From contig UWSO01000010.1 in the NCBI GenBank assembly GCA_900538385.1, positions 1 to 58,645 on the forward strand: 58,645 nucleotides of DNA, read 5' to 3'. Of this stretch, positions 1 to 6,917 are shown in pieces. Position 1 is the stretch's first letter. Each line of letters opens with the position of its first letter. Position numbers and translations under genes: made by a program. Source of the DNA: an uncultured Porphyromonas sp. (GTDB lineage: Bacteria > Bacteroidota > Bacteroidia > Bacteroidales > Porphyromonadaceae). The notes under the pieces are model-generated. The model was not told where the DNA came from and ran no database searches. It saw nothing but the letters and a program-made list of their open reading frames with translations.

Positions 1-7
1 GTCTAGA

Positions 8-107
8 CAATCTTGCAAGCAAGATTGTGAGACTGTTGACTTTTGCAACAGTCTCCTCTTGGCAATTCTAGTTTCTCCCATATGAAACTCTAGTTTCATA
101 TGGGAGA
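8..107. repeat. cluster of three perfect hairpins
   Basis: Three perfect inverted repeats lie within 100 bp. The first has 9-bp arms CAATCTTGC/GCAAGATTG (8-27). The second has 10-bp arms GAGACTGTTG/CAACAGTCTC with a 7-nt loop (29-55). The third has 15-bp arms TCTCCCATATGAAAC/GTTTCATATGGGAGA with loop TCTA (74-107). None is followed by a convincing T-run, so this is not an obvious terminator. Function is unknown; the spacing suggests a structured intergenic repeat element. Confidence 0.6.
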
Positions 108-133
108 TGGACCGCAGAGGGTGCGAAATAAAG

Positions 134-173
134 AGCGGTCACGGAGCTACGCTCGGGTAACTCTGTGACCGCT
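134..173 (-). terminator. probable terminator of the tolC operon
   Basis: Inverted repeat AGCGGTCACGGAG (134-146) and CTCTGTGACCGCT (161-173) pair over 13 bp with one G-T wobble. On the minus strand the stem is followed by CTTTATTTC. It lies about 75 bp downstream of the minus-strand TolC-type gene, so it fits a transcription end for that operon. Confidence 0.5.
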
Positions 174-222
174 CGGTCGTTTTAATAGAATGCTGTTTCG
201 CCTGTTACACTGTGCAGTGTGG

Positions 223-253
223 GAGGCTAGAGGCTAGAGTTTAGAATTTAGAA
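223..253 (-). repeat. CTCTAAM heptamer track, copy 1
   Basis: On the minus strand this reads as imperfect heptamers (TTCTAAA, CTCTAGC, CTCTAGC). It overlaps the stop codon of the TolC-type gene. Related tracks occur at 4445-4497, 18624-18645, 22823-22842 and 32131-32160. Confidence 0.45.
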
Positions 254-1669
254 ATCGATGGGCTGGCCAGTGGCGACGTTGACGGCGACCTGCGCTAGGC
301 GCACAGCAACGAAGGTCTCGATGTACTGCATCTCCGACTCGAGCCAGTTGCGCTGCGCTAGTGAGAGTGTCTCCAATGTGACGCCCCCCTCCTTATGTCC
401 CTCGGTCGAGAGGTCAAGGTTGAGCTTTGCATCGGTGCGGATCTGCTGGGTTTCGGTGTAGCGTGCTAGTGCTTCGGAGAGCTGCCGTGAGGCTTGCTCG
501 TTTTGCATCCGGATGGCACGCTCAGCGTCTTGTAGCTCTAGCTGGCGTACCTGCTGGCTAGCAAGCGCTGCCGAGCGACTCTGCACGCCTTGGTAAATGC
601 CCGTGATGGGGACCTGAACGGCCACACCGACCATCCACGTGCTGCCAAACTGCTTCTTAAAGCCGTCCATAGGGTTGGGAGACATAGTGAGTAGCTGTGC
701 CGTAAAGCCTACCTCGGGGAGCATCTCTCCGAGTGCCATCTGGGCACGTCGCTTCTCTGCCTCGACGGCTAGGTTAGCAGCTTTGAGCTCGACACGCTCC
801 ATCGGATTGATTGTGCTGTATAGCTTGGGCTGGCAAGGATCTATCGGTTGCTGGCTGGCAAGGGTGAAGTCGGGAGCAAGCTCTATGGCTTGCTCAGCAG
901 GGATACGGCACTGATGCTTGAGCAGGATAAGCAACGCCTGCAAGCCTTCTCGTAGCTTGCTCTCCTGGAGCTTGGCGTTATTGCGATTGACCCGTACGGA
1001 GACCACCTCTCGGTCAGCTACGACTCCTTGCTCCTTCATGGCTGAGACGTCTGCAAGTGTCTTGTCCAGCATCTCGTTGAATTGACCGATCGCTTTGAGC
1101 TGCTCCTGTAGCTGGACCGCCTGCCAGTAGGTCTTGGCGATCTGCTCCTCCTCGCTACGCTGCTGTATGGTCCACTGGTACTCGGCAGCCTGCTCACCGA
1201 TCTGAGCTAGGCGCACACCATTGTAGATGCGTCCACCAGCGAAGATGGGCTGACGTAGCGATAGAGAGCCGTAGAAGATGTGTCCTAGCTCGAGGCTCAT
1301 CTTGTCATCGATCCAAGACTGAGCACTGCCCAGATTGGGGATCCCTGGGATGTTGGGCGTCTGCATTGGCGGAAGCCAGGAGGGGAGGTCGATGGAAAAA
1401 GGCTTGAGCTTCGCTGGTGTGTAGAGCCACCCGCCCGAGAGTGAGATCTGGGGGAAGAAGTTGCTCTGAGCCTTGAGCCGTGTGGCTCGTGCGCCTTGTC
1501 GCTGTGCCTCTAGCTGTGCGGACGGCGCTGGACTCTCCTGATGATAACGCATGCAGTCATGTAGCGACAGCTTGAGGGGCTCCGTCTGAGCGTAGAGGGA
1601 GCCGGTAAGTATACAACTGAGGGCGACTATAAGCACGCCTCTCAGGGGTGTCAATAGATCTCTTATCAT
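248..1669 (-). CDS. TolC-family outer-membrane efflux protein
   Basis: 473 residues. An N-terminal signal peptide ends at about Ala27 (SLYA-Q). The rest is the alternating helical and beta pattern of outer-membrane efflux proteins, with the paired repeats of long alpha-helical segments (about 160-270 and 290-460) typical of TolC/OprM. The length is normal for the family. TolC proteins form trimeric outer-membrane ducts for periplasmic adaptors and inner-membrane pumps. The start ATG overlaps the stop of the upstream gene (ATGA), indicating translational coupling with the coiled-coil membrane protein. No HlyD-type adaptor or RND/ABC pump is encoded nearby, so the transport partner and substrate are unknown. 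It is the last gene of a three-gene minus-strand operon. Confidence 0.9.
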   Translation of the reverse strand: MIRDLLTPLRGVLIVALSCILTGSLYAQTEPLKLSLHDCMRYHQESPAPSAQLEAQRQGARATRLKAQSNFFPQISLSGGWLYTPAKLKPFSIDLPSWLPPMQTPNIPGIPNLGSAQSWIDDKMSLELGHIFYGSLSLRQPIFAGGRIYNGVRLAQIGEQAAEYQWTIQQRSEEEQIAKTYWQAVQLQEQLKAIGQFNEMLDKTLADVSAMKEQGVVADREVVSVRVNRNNAKLQESKLREGLQALLILLKHQCRIPAEQAIELAPDFTLASQQPIDPCQPKLYSTINPMERVELKAANLAVEAEKRRAQMALGEMLPEVGFTAQLLTMSPNPMDGFKKQFGSTWMVGVAVQVPITGIYQGVQSRSAALASQQVRQLELQDAERAIRMQNEQASRQLSEALARYTETQQIRTDAKLNLDLSTEGHKEGGVTLETLSLAQRNWLESEMQYIETFVAVRLAQVAVNVATGQPIDF

Positions 1670-2586
1670 AAGCTAAAGGTGGTGTGTCCGATGCGATGAC
1701 CATCGGCAAAAACGTCTGCTCGGTAGCTCCCTGAGAGGAGCGCCTGCGTAATCTGATAATAGATGGTGACGGGAGTATCCTCGCCTGTGTACTCGATACT
1801 CTTGGAGGCTGTCGCCTGAAGGGTCTGTCCCTCGAAGCTAAAGGCTCCGCCAGAGCCACTCATCGGCATGTCATTGGGGTTGAGAATACGTACGTAGATC
1901 GCTTTGTTGCCGACGGGAGCGGTGACATTCTTTTTGATCGTAAAGGATACCGCCAATGTCTCCACCTTGTCAATGCGTGAGGTGCGCTTACCTCGATTGT
2001 TGAGCGGAGAGACGGAGAGCCCAGAAATGTCTAAGCGGGCTGCTATGGCGACTTGGTCGGATAGTGCGGCTTTCTCCTGCGAGAGTCGTGAGGCCTCGCT
2101 GCTGATGCGGGAGTAGTCTTCCTTGACCTGCTGATTCTCGGCAACTAGTCGTTCGTTGGTTGCATGGAGCGAATCGATCTGTACGATGTAGCTACGGAGC
2201 AGTGCACGGAGTGTATTGATCTCGCCCGTTAGCTCACTGATGCGCTTCGCATTGGATGCCTTGACGGAGGCAAGCTCTTGGCTTAGCTGCTTGACACGCT
2301 CCTGCTCGCTCTCTAGCTGAGCGAGTAGCTCATCATTGTCAAAGGAGAGATTCGTCTCGCCTGACGATGAAGCGAGCTTCTCGTACTGTAGCTGATACTG
2401 CGCTGCCAGCTCGTCCAGCTCTTGCTGCATGCGCTGCTTCTCCATGTCGACCAGCTCGCTCTGCACGCTCTGCATCTGCTGCCGCTCACTCCTTATATAT
2501 ATCCATGCACCTACGATGACGAGGAGCACCACGAGGGCAGCTCCAGCAATGATATACTTGATGTGCTTGTTGTCTAGTTTAGCCAT
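1666..2586 (-). CDS. single-pass membrane coiled-coil protein, unknown function
   Basis: 306 residues. Visible architecture: a short basic cytoplasmic N-terminus, one transmembrane helix at about residues 11-31, a long heptad-rich coiled coil at about 35-185 (strings of Q, E, L, K and A), then a beta-rich C-terminal domain at about 190-306. The order membrane anchor, coiled coil, beta domain is that of periplasmic adaptor proteins, but I see no lipoyl/HlyD motif. I therefore do not name it as an adaptor. Its stop overlaps the start of the TolC-type gene by 4 nt and it follows the secreted 229-residue protein by 10 nt, so the three genes are one operon. The basis for a functional link to TolC is context only. 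Confidence 0.75.
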   Translation of the reverse strand: MAKLDNKHIKYIIAGAALVVLLVIVGAWIYIRSERQQMQSVQSELVDMEKQRMQQELDELAAQYQLQYEKLASSSGETNLSFDNDELLAQLESEQERVKQLSQELASVKASNAKRISELTGEINTLRALLRSYIVQIDSLHATNERLVAENQQVKEDYSRISSEASRLSQEKAALSDQVAIAARLDISGLSVSPLNNRGKRTSRIDKVETLAVSFTIKKNVTAPVGNKAIYVRILNPNDMPMSGSGGAFSFEGQTLQATASKSIEYTGEDTPVTIYYQITQALLSGSYRADVFADGHRIGHTTFSL

Positions 2587-2596
2587 GGGGTTGGTC

Positions 2597-3286
2597 TTAC
2601 TTGATTCTCTTCAAGATGCCCCGTCGTGTCAATTGATAGGATAGGGGCGATGTACTGATAAGTTGTTCGATGCGCTTGGCCTCCTCCTTTGTAGTCCAGC
2701 CCTCCAATGAGGGTGTCGCACTGATACAGACCTCTCGTCTGCCTTGCTCTGTGGCAAAGGTTAGCACGAGCGGCATCTCTGCTAGCTGGGACAAAAGGGC
2801 CTCGGAGGGGGTGGGGACAGGCTCTTTGGGCTGTAAAAGCCAGTCAGTGTATGGAATAGTGTAGGATAGCACCCACTGCTTCTCTTGCTTGGGCAGGAAG
2901 GCTGTGAGCTGACTCACACGGTAGGGTCGCTCGAGGGTAGTGATCTGTAGTAGAGGTCGCTCGCCTTGAATGCGCCAAGGAGCGAGTAGTAGCTCGTAGG
3001 TGAGTAGACCTGATACGGAGATTGTGCAGCGGAGACGAGCTTTGTCTATCCGCATCTTAAGAGAGTCCTGAGCCTTAGTCTGTAAGGTGACGGTGGTCTC
3101 GGGGGTGTCTAGAGCTTTCTGCAGGAGTTGTCCCCAAGTGCTGTCGCTGATGGCGGGGGCTACACCGAGGGGGCGCTCAATGATCGTCTGATAGCGCTGC
3201 TCTAGCTCGGCCCGCTCCTGAGCTACGAGGGGACGACAAATGAATGCCAGTAAGACAATAAGGAGATATCTACTTTTGAGGTGCAT
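2597..3286 (-). CDS. exported protein of unknown function
   Basis: 229 residues with a clear signal peptide (hydrophobic 7-18, cleavage near Ala22, LVA-Q) and no further membrane segment, so it is probably periplasmic. The mature part is mixed alpha/beta with no motif I recognise. It is the first gene of the operon leading to the coiled-coil membrane protein and the TolC-type channel. A -7 type box TACCTTTG lies upstream on the minus strand (3382-3389) without a clear -33 box. It may be an accessory subunit of an export or envelope complex, but that is inferred from position alone. Confidence 0.7.
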   Translation of the reverse strand: MHLKSRYLLIVLLAFICRPLVAQERAELEQRYQTIIERPLGVAPAISDSTWGQLLQKALDTPETTVTLQTKAQDSLKMRIDKARLRCTISVSGLLTYELLLAPWRIQGERPLLQITTLERPYRVSQLTAFLPKQEKQWVLSYTIPYTDWLLQPKEPVPTPSEALLSQLAEMPLVLTFATEQGRREVCISATPSLEGWTTKEEAKRIEQLISTSPLSYQLTRRGILKRIK

Positions 3287-3381
3287 AAAGCTTCAAAAAA
3301 GTGCCACGCTAAGAGAAACTTAAACTAAGGTGAGACGACCGCATACCTTGAACGGGTGCTACGTCTCTTCCCTACGCTCCG

Positions 3382-3389
3382 CAAAGGTA
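3382..3389 (-). promoter_or_regulatory. -7 box for the tolC operon
   Basis: Minus-strand TACCTTTG matches the Bacteroidetes -7 consensus TAnnTTTG, about 95 bp upstream of the first gene of the operon. No TTTG is seen 19-20 nt further upstream, so the assignment is moderate. Confidence 0.4.
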
Positions 3390-3502
3390 GTGAAATAAGC
3401 GATTGCAGCCTCTAGTGCTACTAACGTATCTAGGAAAGGAACTCTTTAAGCCTGATAGGGGAGGAGCTGAGAGCTAGGCAAAGAGCGTGGAACCAGGAGA
3501 GC

Positions 3503-3943
3503 TTAGCGAAGGATGAAGCGAAGCGGTTTAAACTTCCTGCGAAGAAATCCCTTTGCCATACCGAGCCCTACGGTCCATAGGATTGGCTTAGCGAGAGACA
3601 TACCGGTATTGATAATTCGCTGTGTCACTCCTTGGAAGCTCTTTCCGTCTTGATCGCTCTGAGTCAGAGAGCTGTAGGTGGATTGCTTAGAACCTCTAGT
3701 AAGCTTGGAGAGTAGAGAGTTCTCCTTGCGTCGCTGCTTACGTGTCGATGGTGTGAGTAGGCAACCTAGTAGAGAGCCTGGAGGCGCGATCTGCTCTTTT
3801 ACCTCGTTGATAAGTGTCTTCTTGATGCCCAGCCCTTTGATATATCCTAGGTCTCTCTGCCAGGCACGCTCAGCAATTACGAGATCAGCCTCGGCGAGTT
3901 TCTGACGTCTTTGGAAGTCTTGATATGATACTCTTTTCTTCAT
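3503..3943 (-). CDS. small basic protein, third gene of envelope trio
   Basis: 146 residues, rich in Lys and Arg. The N-terminal half looks helical; a linker of Ser, Gln and Thr (about 80-105) follows, and a C-terminal amphipathic or weakly hydrophobic stretch (about 108-130) ends in a basic tail. No known motif. It follows the holin-superfamily gene by 14 nt and appears to be the last member of a YtxH / holin-like / small protein trio. Such trios are common in Bacteroidetes and are usually considered envelope-stress associated. That role is knowledge of the neighbours, not something visible in this protein. Confidence 0.65.
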   Translation of the reverse strand: MKKRVSYQDFQRRQKLAEADLVIAERAWQRDLGYIKGLGIKKTLINEVKEQIAPPGSLLGCLLTPSTRKQRRKENSLLSKLTRGSKQSTYSSLTQSDQDGKSFQGVTQRIINTGMSLAKPILWTVGLGMAKGFLRRKFKPLRFILR

Positions 3944-3957
3944 GTTTGATGGTCAGG

Positions 3958-4425
3958 TTAGCGGGTTTGCGTGATGGATGATTCGTTGGTAGGTGTGAGG
4001 GCTCCTTCGCTCTCAGTAGCGACGTAGCTTGAGTCCTTTTCGTCGGATGCCATCGGCTGTGGGCGTAGCTTGTCATCAAGCTTATTCAGGGAATCATATA
4101 CCTTGCGATAGATACTGGCACTGATGGCACGCACGATGACCTTGCGCAGTAGCAGCGTGATAATTACTAATAGCAGTAAGACTCCAGCACCTATGAGGAA
4201 GCTCCACCCCCAACCTAGTTCTAGCCAAGCATTGATACCAGCTACTCCAGCAAAGAGTAGGAGGATCATCACGAAAGGCAATAGCGACAGTACTAGAAGT
4301 ATCGTAAGGAGATTTCCTGCGACCTTCATGCCCGCATCAGTGCTTGAGTAGATTGCTCGACGAGCGGATGCCTTGAGGTACTCCTTCGTATGGTGTATAA
4401 AGCGAGATATATTAAAGTCTTGCAT
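3958..4425 (-). CDS. phage-holin superfamily (PF07332-like) membrane protein
   Basis: 155 residues. An amphipathic N-terminal helix (about 1-35) is followed by two adjacent transmembrane helices (about 39-62 and 74-92), then a basic segment and a charged Ser/Thr-rich tail. This is the layout of the putative actinobacterial holin-X / Phage_holin_3_6 group found in cellular envelope-stress operons, not in phages. There are no phage genes around it. It lies between the YtxH-like gene and a small basic protein on the same strand. Assignment rests on topology and gene neighbourhood. Confidence 0.7.
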   Translation of the reverse strand: MQDFNISRFIHHTKEYLKASARRAIYSSTDAGMKVAGNLLTILLVLSLLPFVMILLLFAGVAGINAWLELGWGWSFLIGAGVLLLLVIITLLLRKVIVRAISASIYRKVYDSLNKLDDKLRPQPMASDEKDSSYVATESEGALTPTNESSITQTR

Positions 4426-4444
4426 AGGGTGTCAGCGATTAAAG

Positions 4445-4497
4445 GATAGAGTTTAGAAGCTAGAGGGTTGAAGATAACAACTAGAGGATAGCATACC
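4445..4497 (-). repeat. CTCTAAM heptamer track, copy 2
   Basis: Degenerate track on the minus strand (for example CTAGCTTCTAAACTCTA) between the holin-like and YtxH-like genes. It matches the tracks at 223-253 and 18624-18645. Confidence 0.4.
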
Positions 4498-4602
4498 CAT
4501 CTGCCACAAGTACTTGTGAATCCTCTTGCGCGGATGAGCGTGCTACCCTCTCAGTCCTATTGAGTCAGTACTCCTCAATGGAAATTGCCTCAGTACGAGA
4601 GC

Positions 4603-4926
4603 TTACTTGACTGCCTTCTTAGCTTCTTCGACAGTCTCCTTAGCTTTGCTGGCCGTCTCCTTAGCCTTGTCCACAGTCTCGTCGAACTGCTCCTCGACCT
4701 CTTCGGCAAACTTTTCGCCACGCTTTTGTAGCTTGTCGCGATAAGTCTCGAATCGATCCTTTGCCTCATAGTAGCCCTCTACGAGAGTGTCGCGTGTACG
4801 ATCTGCTGTGGTGCTTAGATCATCATAGAGACGATCACGCTTGTCGCGGTCAGAGAGGTAAGTAATAGCGGCTCCGATAGCTGCTCCAAGAGCAATGCCT
4901 AGTGCTATACGTCCTGTGTTGTTCAT
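4603..4926 (-). CDS. YtxH domain-containing protein
   Basis: 107 residues. A glycine/alanine-rich transmembrane segment at about 5-25 (GIALGAAIGAAITYL) is followed by a long charged helical tail with repeated KAKET units near the C-terminus. This is the signature of small YtxH/general-stress proteins. It is the first gene of a trio with the holin-superfamily and small basic proteins. The promoter at 5068-5098 (TTG, 19-nt spacer, TACCTTTA on the minus strand) fits this gene. A role in envelope stress is family-based inference. Confidence 0.8.
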   Translation of the reverse strand: MNNTGRIALGIALGAAIGAAITYLSDRDKRDRLYDDLSTTADRTRDTLVEGYYEAKDRFETYRDKLQKRGEKFAEEVEEQFDETVDKAKETASKAKETVEEAKKAVK

Positions 4927-5067
4927 ATCTGTTCTGTTCTTTAATAGTGAATATTATTGGCTTGTTATTAGTTTGTAGATCGCTTTCGACGATCTATGTT
5001 TGTCTTGGTGTCCTCTGGCTCACACCTATTCATTGGTGCAAAAGCGGGAGAAACTTCCTTGACACTC

Positions 5068-5098
5068 TAAAGGTACGAAAAAATAGTCATACGACAAG
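5068..5098 (-). promoter_or_regulatory. promoter of the YtxH-holin trio
   Basis: On the minus strand CTTG (5098-5095) is separated by 19 nt from TACCTTTA (5075-5068), close to the Bacteroidetes TTTG/TAnnTTTG consensus. The -7 box ends in A instead of G. It is about 140 bp upstream of the YtxH-like start. Confidence 0.5.
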
Positions 5099-5155
5099 TG
5101 CTTTGGAAAATTAATTTCGAATTAAGGGCACCAGTCCGGTAGATGCATCAACTTA

Positions 5156-6043
5156 TCAGATGCGCTCTAACACTAGCTCAATGAGCCCGTCGATACCCTG
5201 CTTGTAGTTGGTGTTCATATTCAAGTTCTGACGTCCAGCGATGATGTAGCAGACGGTCAGCGTGTCATGTCCTAGGAGGCTACCTATGCCACTGAGGGCA
5301 GCCGACTCCATCTCAAAGTTGGTGATGCGCTGTCCTTCATACTCAAAGGCCTCGATCTTCTGATTCAACTTTGGATCAGCAAGCGGCAGGCGCAGCTGTC
5401 GTCCTTGAGGTGCGTAAAATCCGTTGGCAGCGATTGTACAGCCACGCACGATATCTCCATAGTCCCCGACGATCTGCTGATAGAGCGACTCACTACAATT
5501 GACCACGTAGGGGTCTAGTCCCTTGATGGGCCACTGCAGCTGCTCCTTGAGTGCTGCCTCAAAGGGCAGATCACGTATCGCCTCCGTATTGGCGTAGAAA
5601 AAGAGCGATCCCTCGAATCCGATCGCCTTGTGTGCTGCGACGTAAGTGCCTATTGGCGTCTCAGGCTGCAGACCGCCACTGGTACCCACACGCACCATCG
5701 TCAGCTTACGGTGGTTAGGACGTACTTGGCGAGTCTCCAGGTCAATGTTGGCAAGCGCATCTAGCTCGTTGATGACGATCTCAATGTTGTCGCAGCCGAT
5801 GCCGTGGCTCTGCACGGTGATCCGCTTGCCACGATAGGTACCCGTGATGGAGTGAAACTCACGATTGCTTACTGAGCACTCCTGCGAGTCGAAGTGTGAG
5901 GCGATCATATCCACACGCGCTGGGTCGCCACAGAGGACTATCTTGTCAGCCAGCTGTTCGGGCTTCAGATGGAGGTGAAAGATAGAGCCATCGTCATTGA
6001 CAATTAGCTCGCTGGGAGGTATGATGCGGTTCTGTGTACTCAT
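5156..6043 (-). CDS. nucleoside phosphorylase, uridine phosphorylase-like
   Basis: 295 residues from the chosen start ATG at 6043; an in-frame upstream ATG at 6100 would add 19 residues unlike the family. Family features include the phosphate-contacting GDPAR segment near the N-terminus, the VGTSGG loop mid-protein, and the NFEMESAA motif near residue 240 that binds the ribose in uridine phosphorylases (Glu-Met-Glu). It catalyses phosphorolysis of a nucleoside to free base and ribose-1-phosphate in the cytoplasm for nucleoside salvage. Substrate choice (uridine versus purine nucleosides) cannot be settled from sequence alone. It is divergent from efp. A -7 box TATTTTTG lies at 6078-6085 on the minus strand. 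Confidence 0.85.
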   Translation of the reverse strand: MSTQNRIIPPSELIVNDDGSIFHLHLKPEQLADKIVLCGDPARVDMIASHFDSQECSVSNREFHSITGTYRGKRITVQSHGIGCDNIEIVINELDALANIDLETRQVRPNHRKLTMVRVGTSGGLQPETPIGTYVAAHKAIGFEGSLFFYANTEAIRDLPFEAALKEQLQWPIKGLDPYVVNCSESLYQQIVGDYGDIVRGCTIAANGFYAPQGRQLRLPLADPKLNQKIEAFEYEGQRITNFEMESAALSGIGSLLGHDTLTVCYIIAGRQNLNMNTNYKQGIDGLIELVLERI

Positions 6044-6137
6044 AGCTGTATTCCGTTTATGATGAATGATGACACTCCAAAAATACAAAAACTCCGCCAC
6101 ATCTCCTCGTTTTTGCGAAAACGCGGGGCGTGGCTTA

Positions 6138-6169
6138 TTTGTGTAGTCGCTGATGTTTTATTACTTTTG
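6138..6169 (+). promoter_or_regulatory. promoter of efp
   Basis: TTTG (6138-6141), exactly 20 nt, then TACTTTTG (6162-6169): a full match to the Bacteroidetes sigma-ABfr promoter consensus, 45 bp before the EF-P start codon. Confidence 0.75.
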
Positions 6170-6214
6170 CACTGGTAAGTAACTAAGTAACTTCACAGAA
6201 TAGATAGATAATAT

Positions 6215-6781
6215 ATGGCTACAACAGCAGACTTTCGCAATGGCATGTGCCTAGACATTGATGGGCAGTACTACTTCATCGTAGAGTTTCTTCACGTTAA
6301 GCCAGGCAAGGGACCAGCGTTCGTTCGCACGAAGCTGCGCAATGTCGCTACGGGTCGCATCATCGACAAAACGTGGAATAGTGGTGTCAAGGTAGAGGAG
6401 GTACGCATCGAGCGTCGTCCCTATCAGTATCTTTACAATGATGATATGGGCTACCACTTTATGCATCCTGAGACATTTGACCAGATCGCTATCAATGGCG
6501 AGCTGATCGAAGGTGTCCGCTTCCTCAAGGAGGGCGATATGGTTGAGGCAATGGTACATGCTGAGAGCGAGACAATCCTGACCTGCGAGCTACCTGCACA
6601 CGTAGATCTGCGCATCAGTCATACGGAGCCTGGTATCAAGGGTGATACAGCTACCAATAGCCTCAAGCCTGCTATCGTTGAGACAGGGGCTGAGATTCGT
6701 GTACCGCTCTTTATCAATCAGGACGATGTGGTCACGGTAGATACCCGTGATGGTTCTTACGTAGGGCGTGTCAAGGAGTAA
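6215..6781 (+). CDS. efp: translation elongation factor P
   Basis: 188 residues, the usual length. Three beta-barrel domains are recognisable: a KOW-like N-terminal domain with the exposed loop KPGKGPAF (Lys32 is at the position that reaches the peptidyl-transferase centre), a central OB domain and a C-terminal OB domain (SLKPAIVETGAEIRVP). EF-P relieves ribosome stalling at polyproline stretches. A canonical promoter precedes it. The gene stands alone between the divergent phosphorylase gene and malQ. No modification enzyme for Lys32 is seen in the window. Confidence 0.96.
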   Translation: MATTADFRNGMCLDIDGQYYFIVEFLHVKPGKGPAFVRTKLRNVATGRIIDKTWNSGVKVEEVRIERRPYQYLYNDDMGYHFMHPETFDQIAINGELIEGVRFLKEGDMVEAMVHAESETILTCELPAHVDLRISHTEPGIKGDTATNSLKPAIVETGAEIRVPLFINQDDVVTVDTRDGSYVGRVKE

Positions 6782-6842
6782 ACGACACTAGTCCATATTA
6801 TCCCTAAAGCAGTCGCCCCGTACCGCTGAGAGGCGATGCTGC

Positions 6843-6883
6843 AGAAGCCGTGTAGTTCTCTCGATCAGAGCTGCATGGCTTCT
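6843..6883 (+). terminator. long hairpin between efp and malQ
   Basis: AGAAGCCGTGTAG pairs with CTGCATGGCTTCT over 13 positions with G-T wobbles, and the inner CTCT/AGAG can also pair. No T-run follows. It may end efp transcription or structure the malQ leader. Confidence 0.35.
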
Positions 6884-6917
6884 CCGAATCTACCGCAGAG
6901 GTGACACTATATATAAT

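Noticed and set aside
3958..4425. Prophage holin
   Set aside because: No lysin or other phage genes nearby; the gene belongs to a cellular envelope trio.
6044..6100. N-terminal extension of the nucleoside phosphorylase
   Set aside because: The extra 19 residues overlap the promoter region and do not resemble the family; the ATG at 6043 is better.
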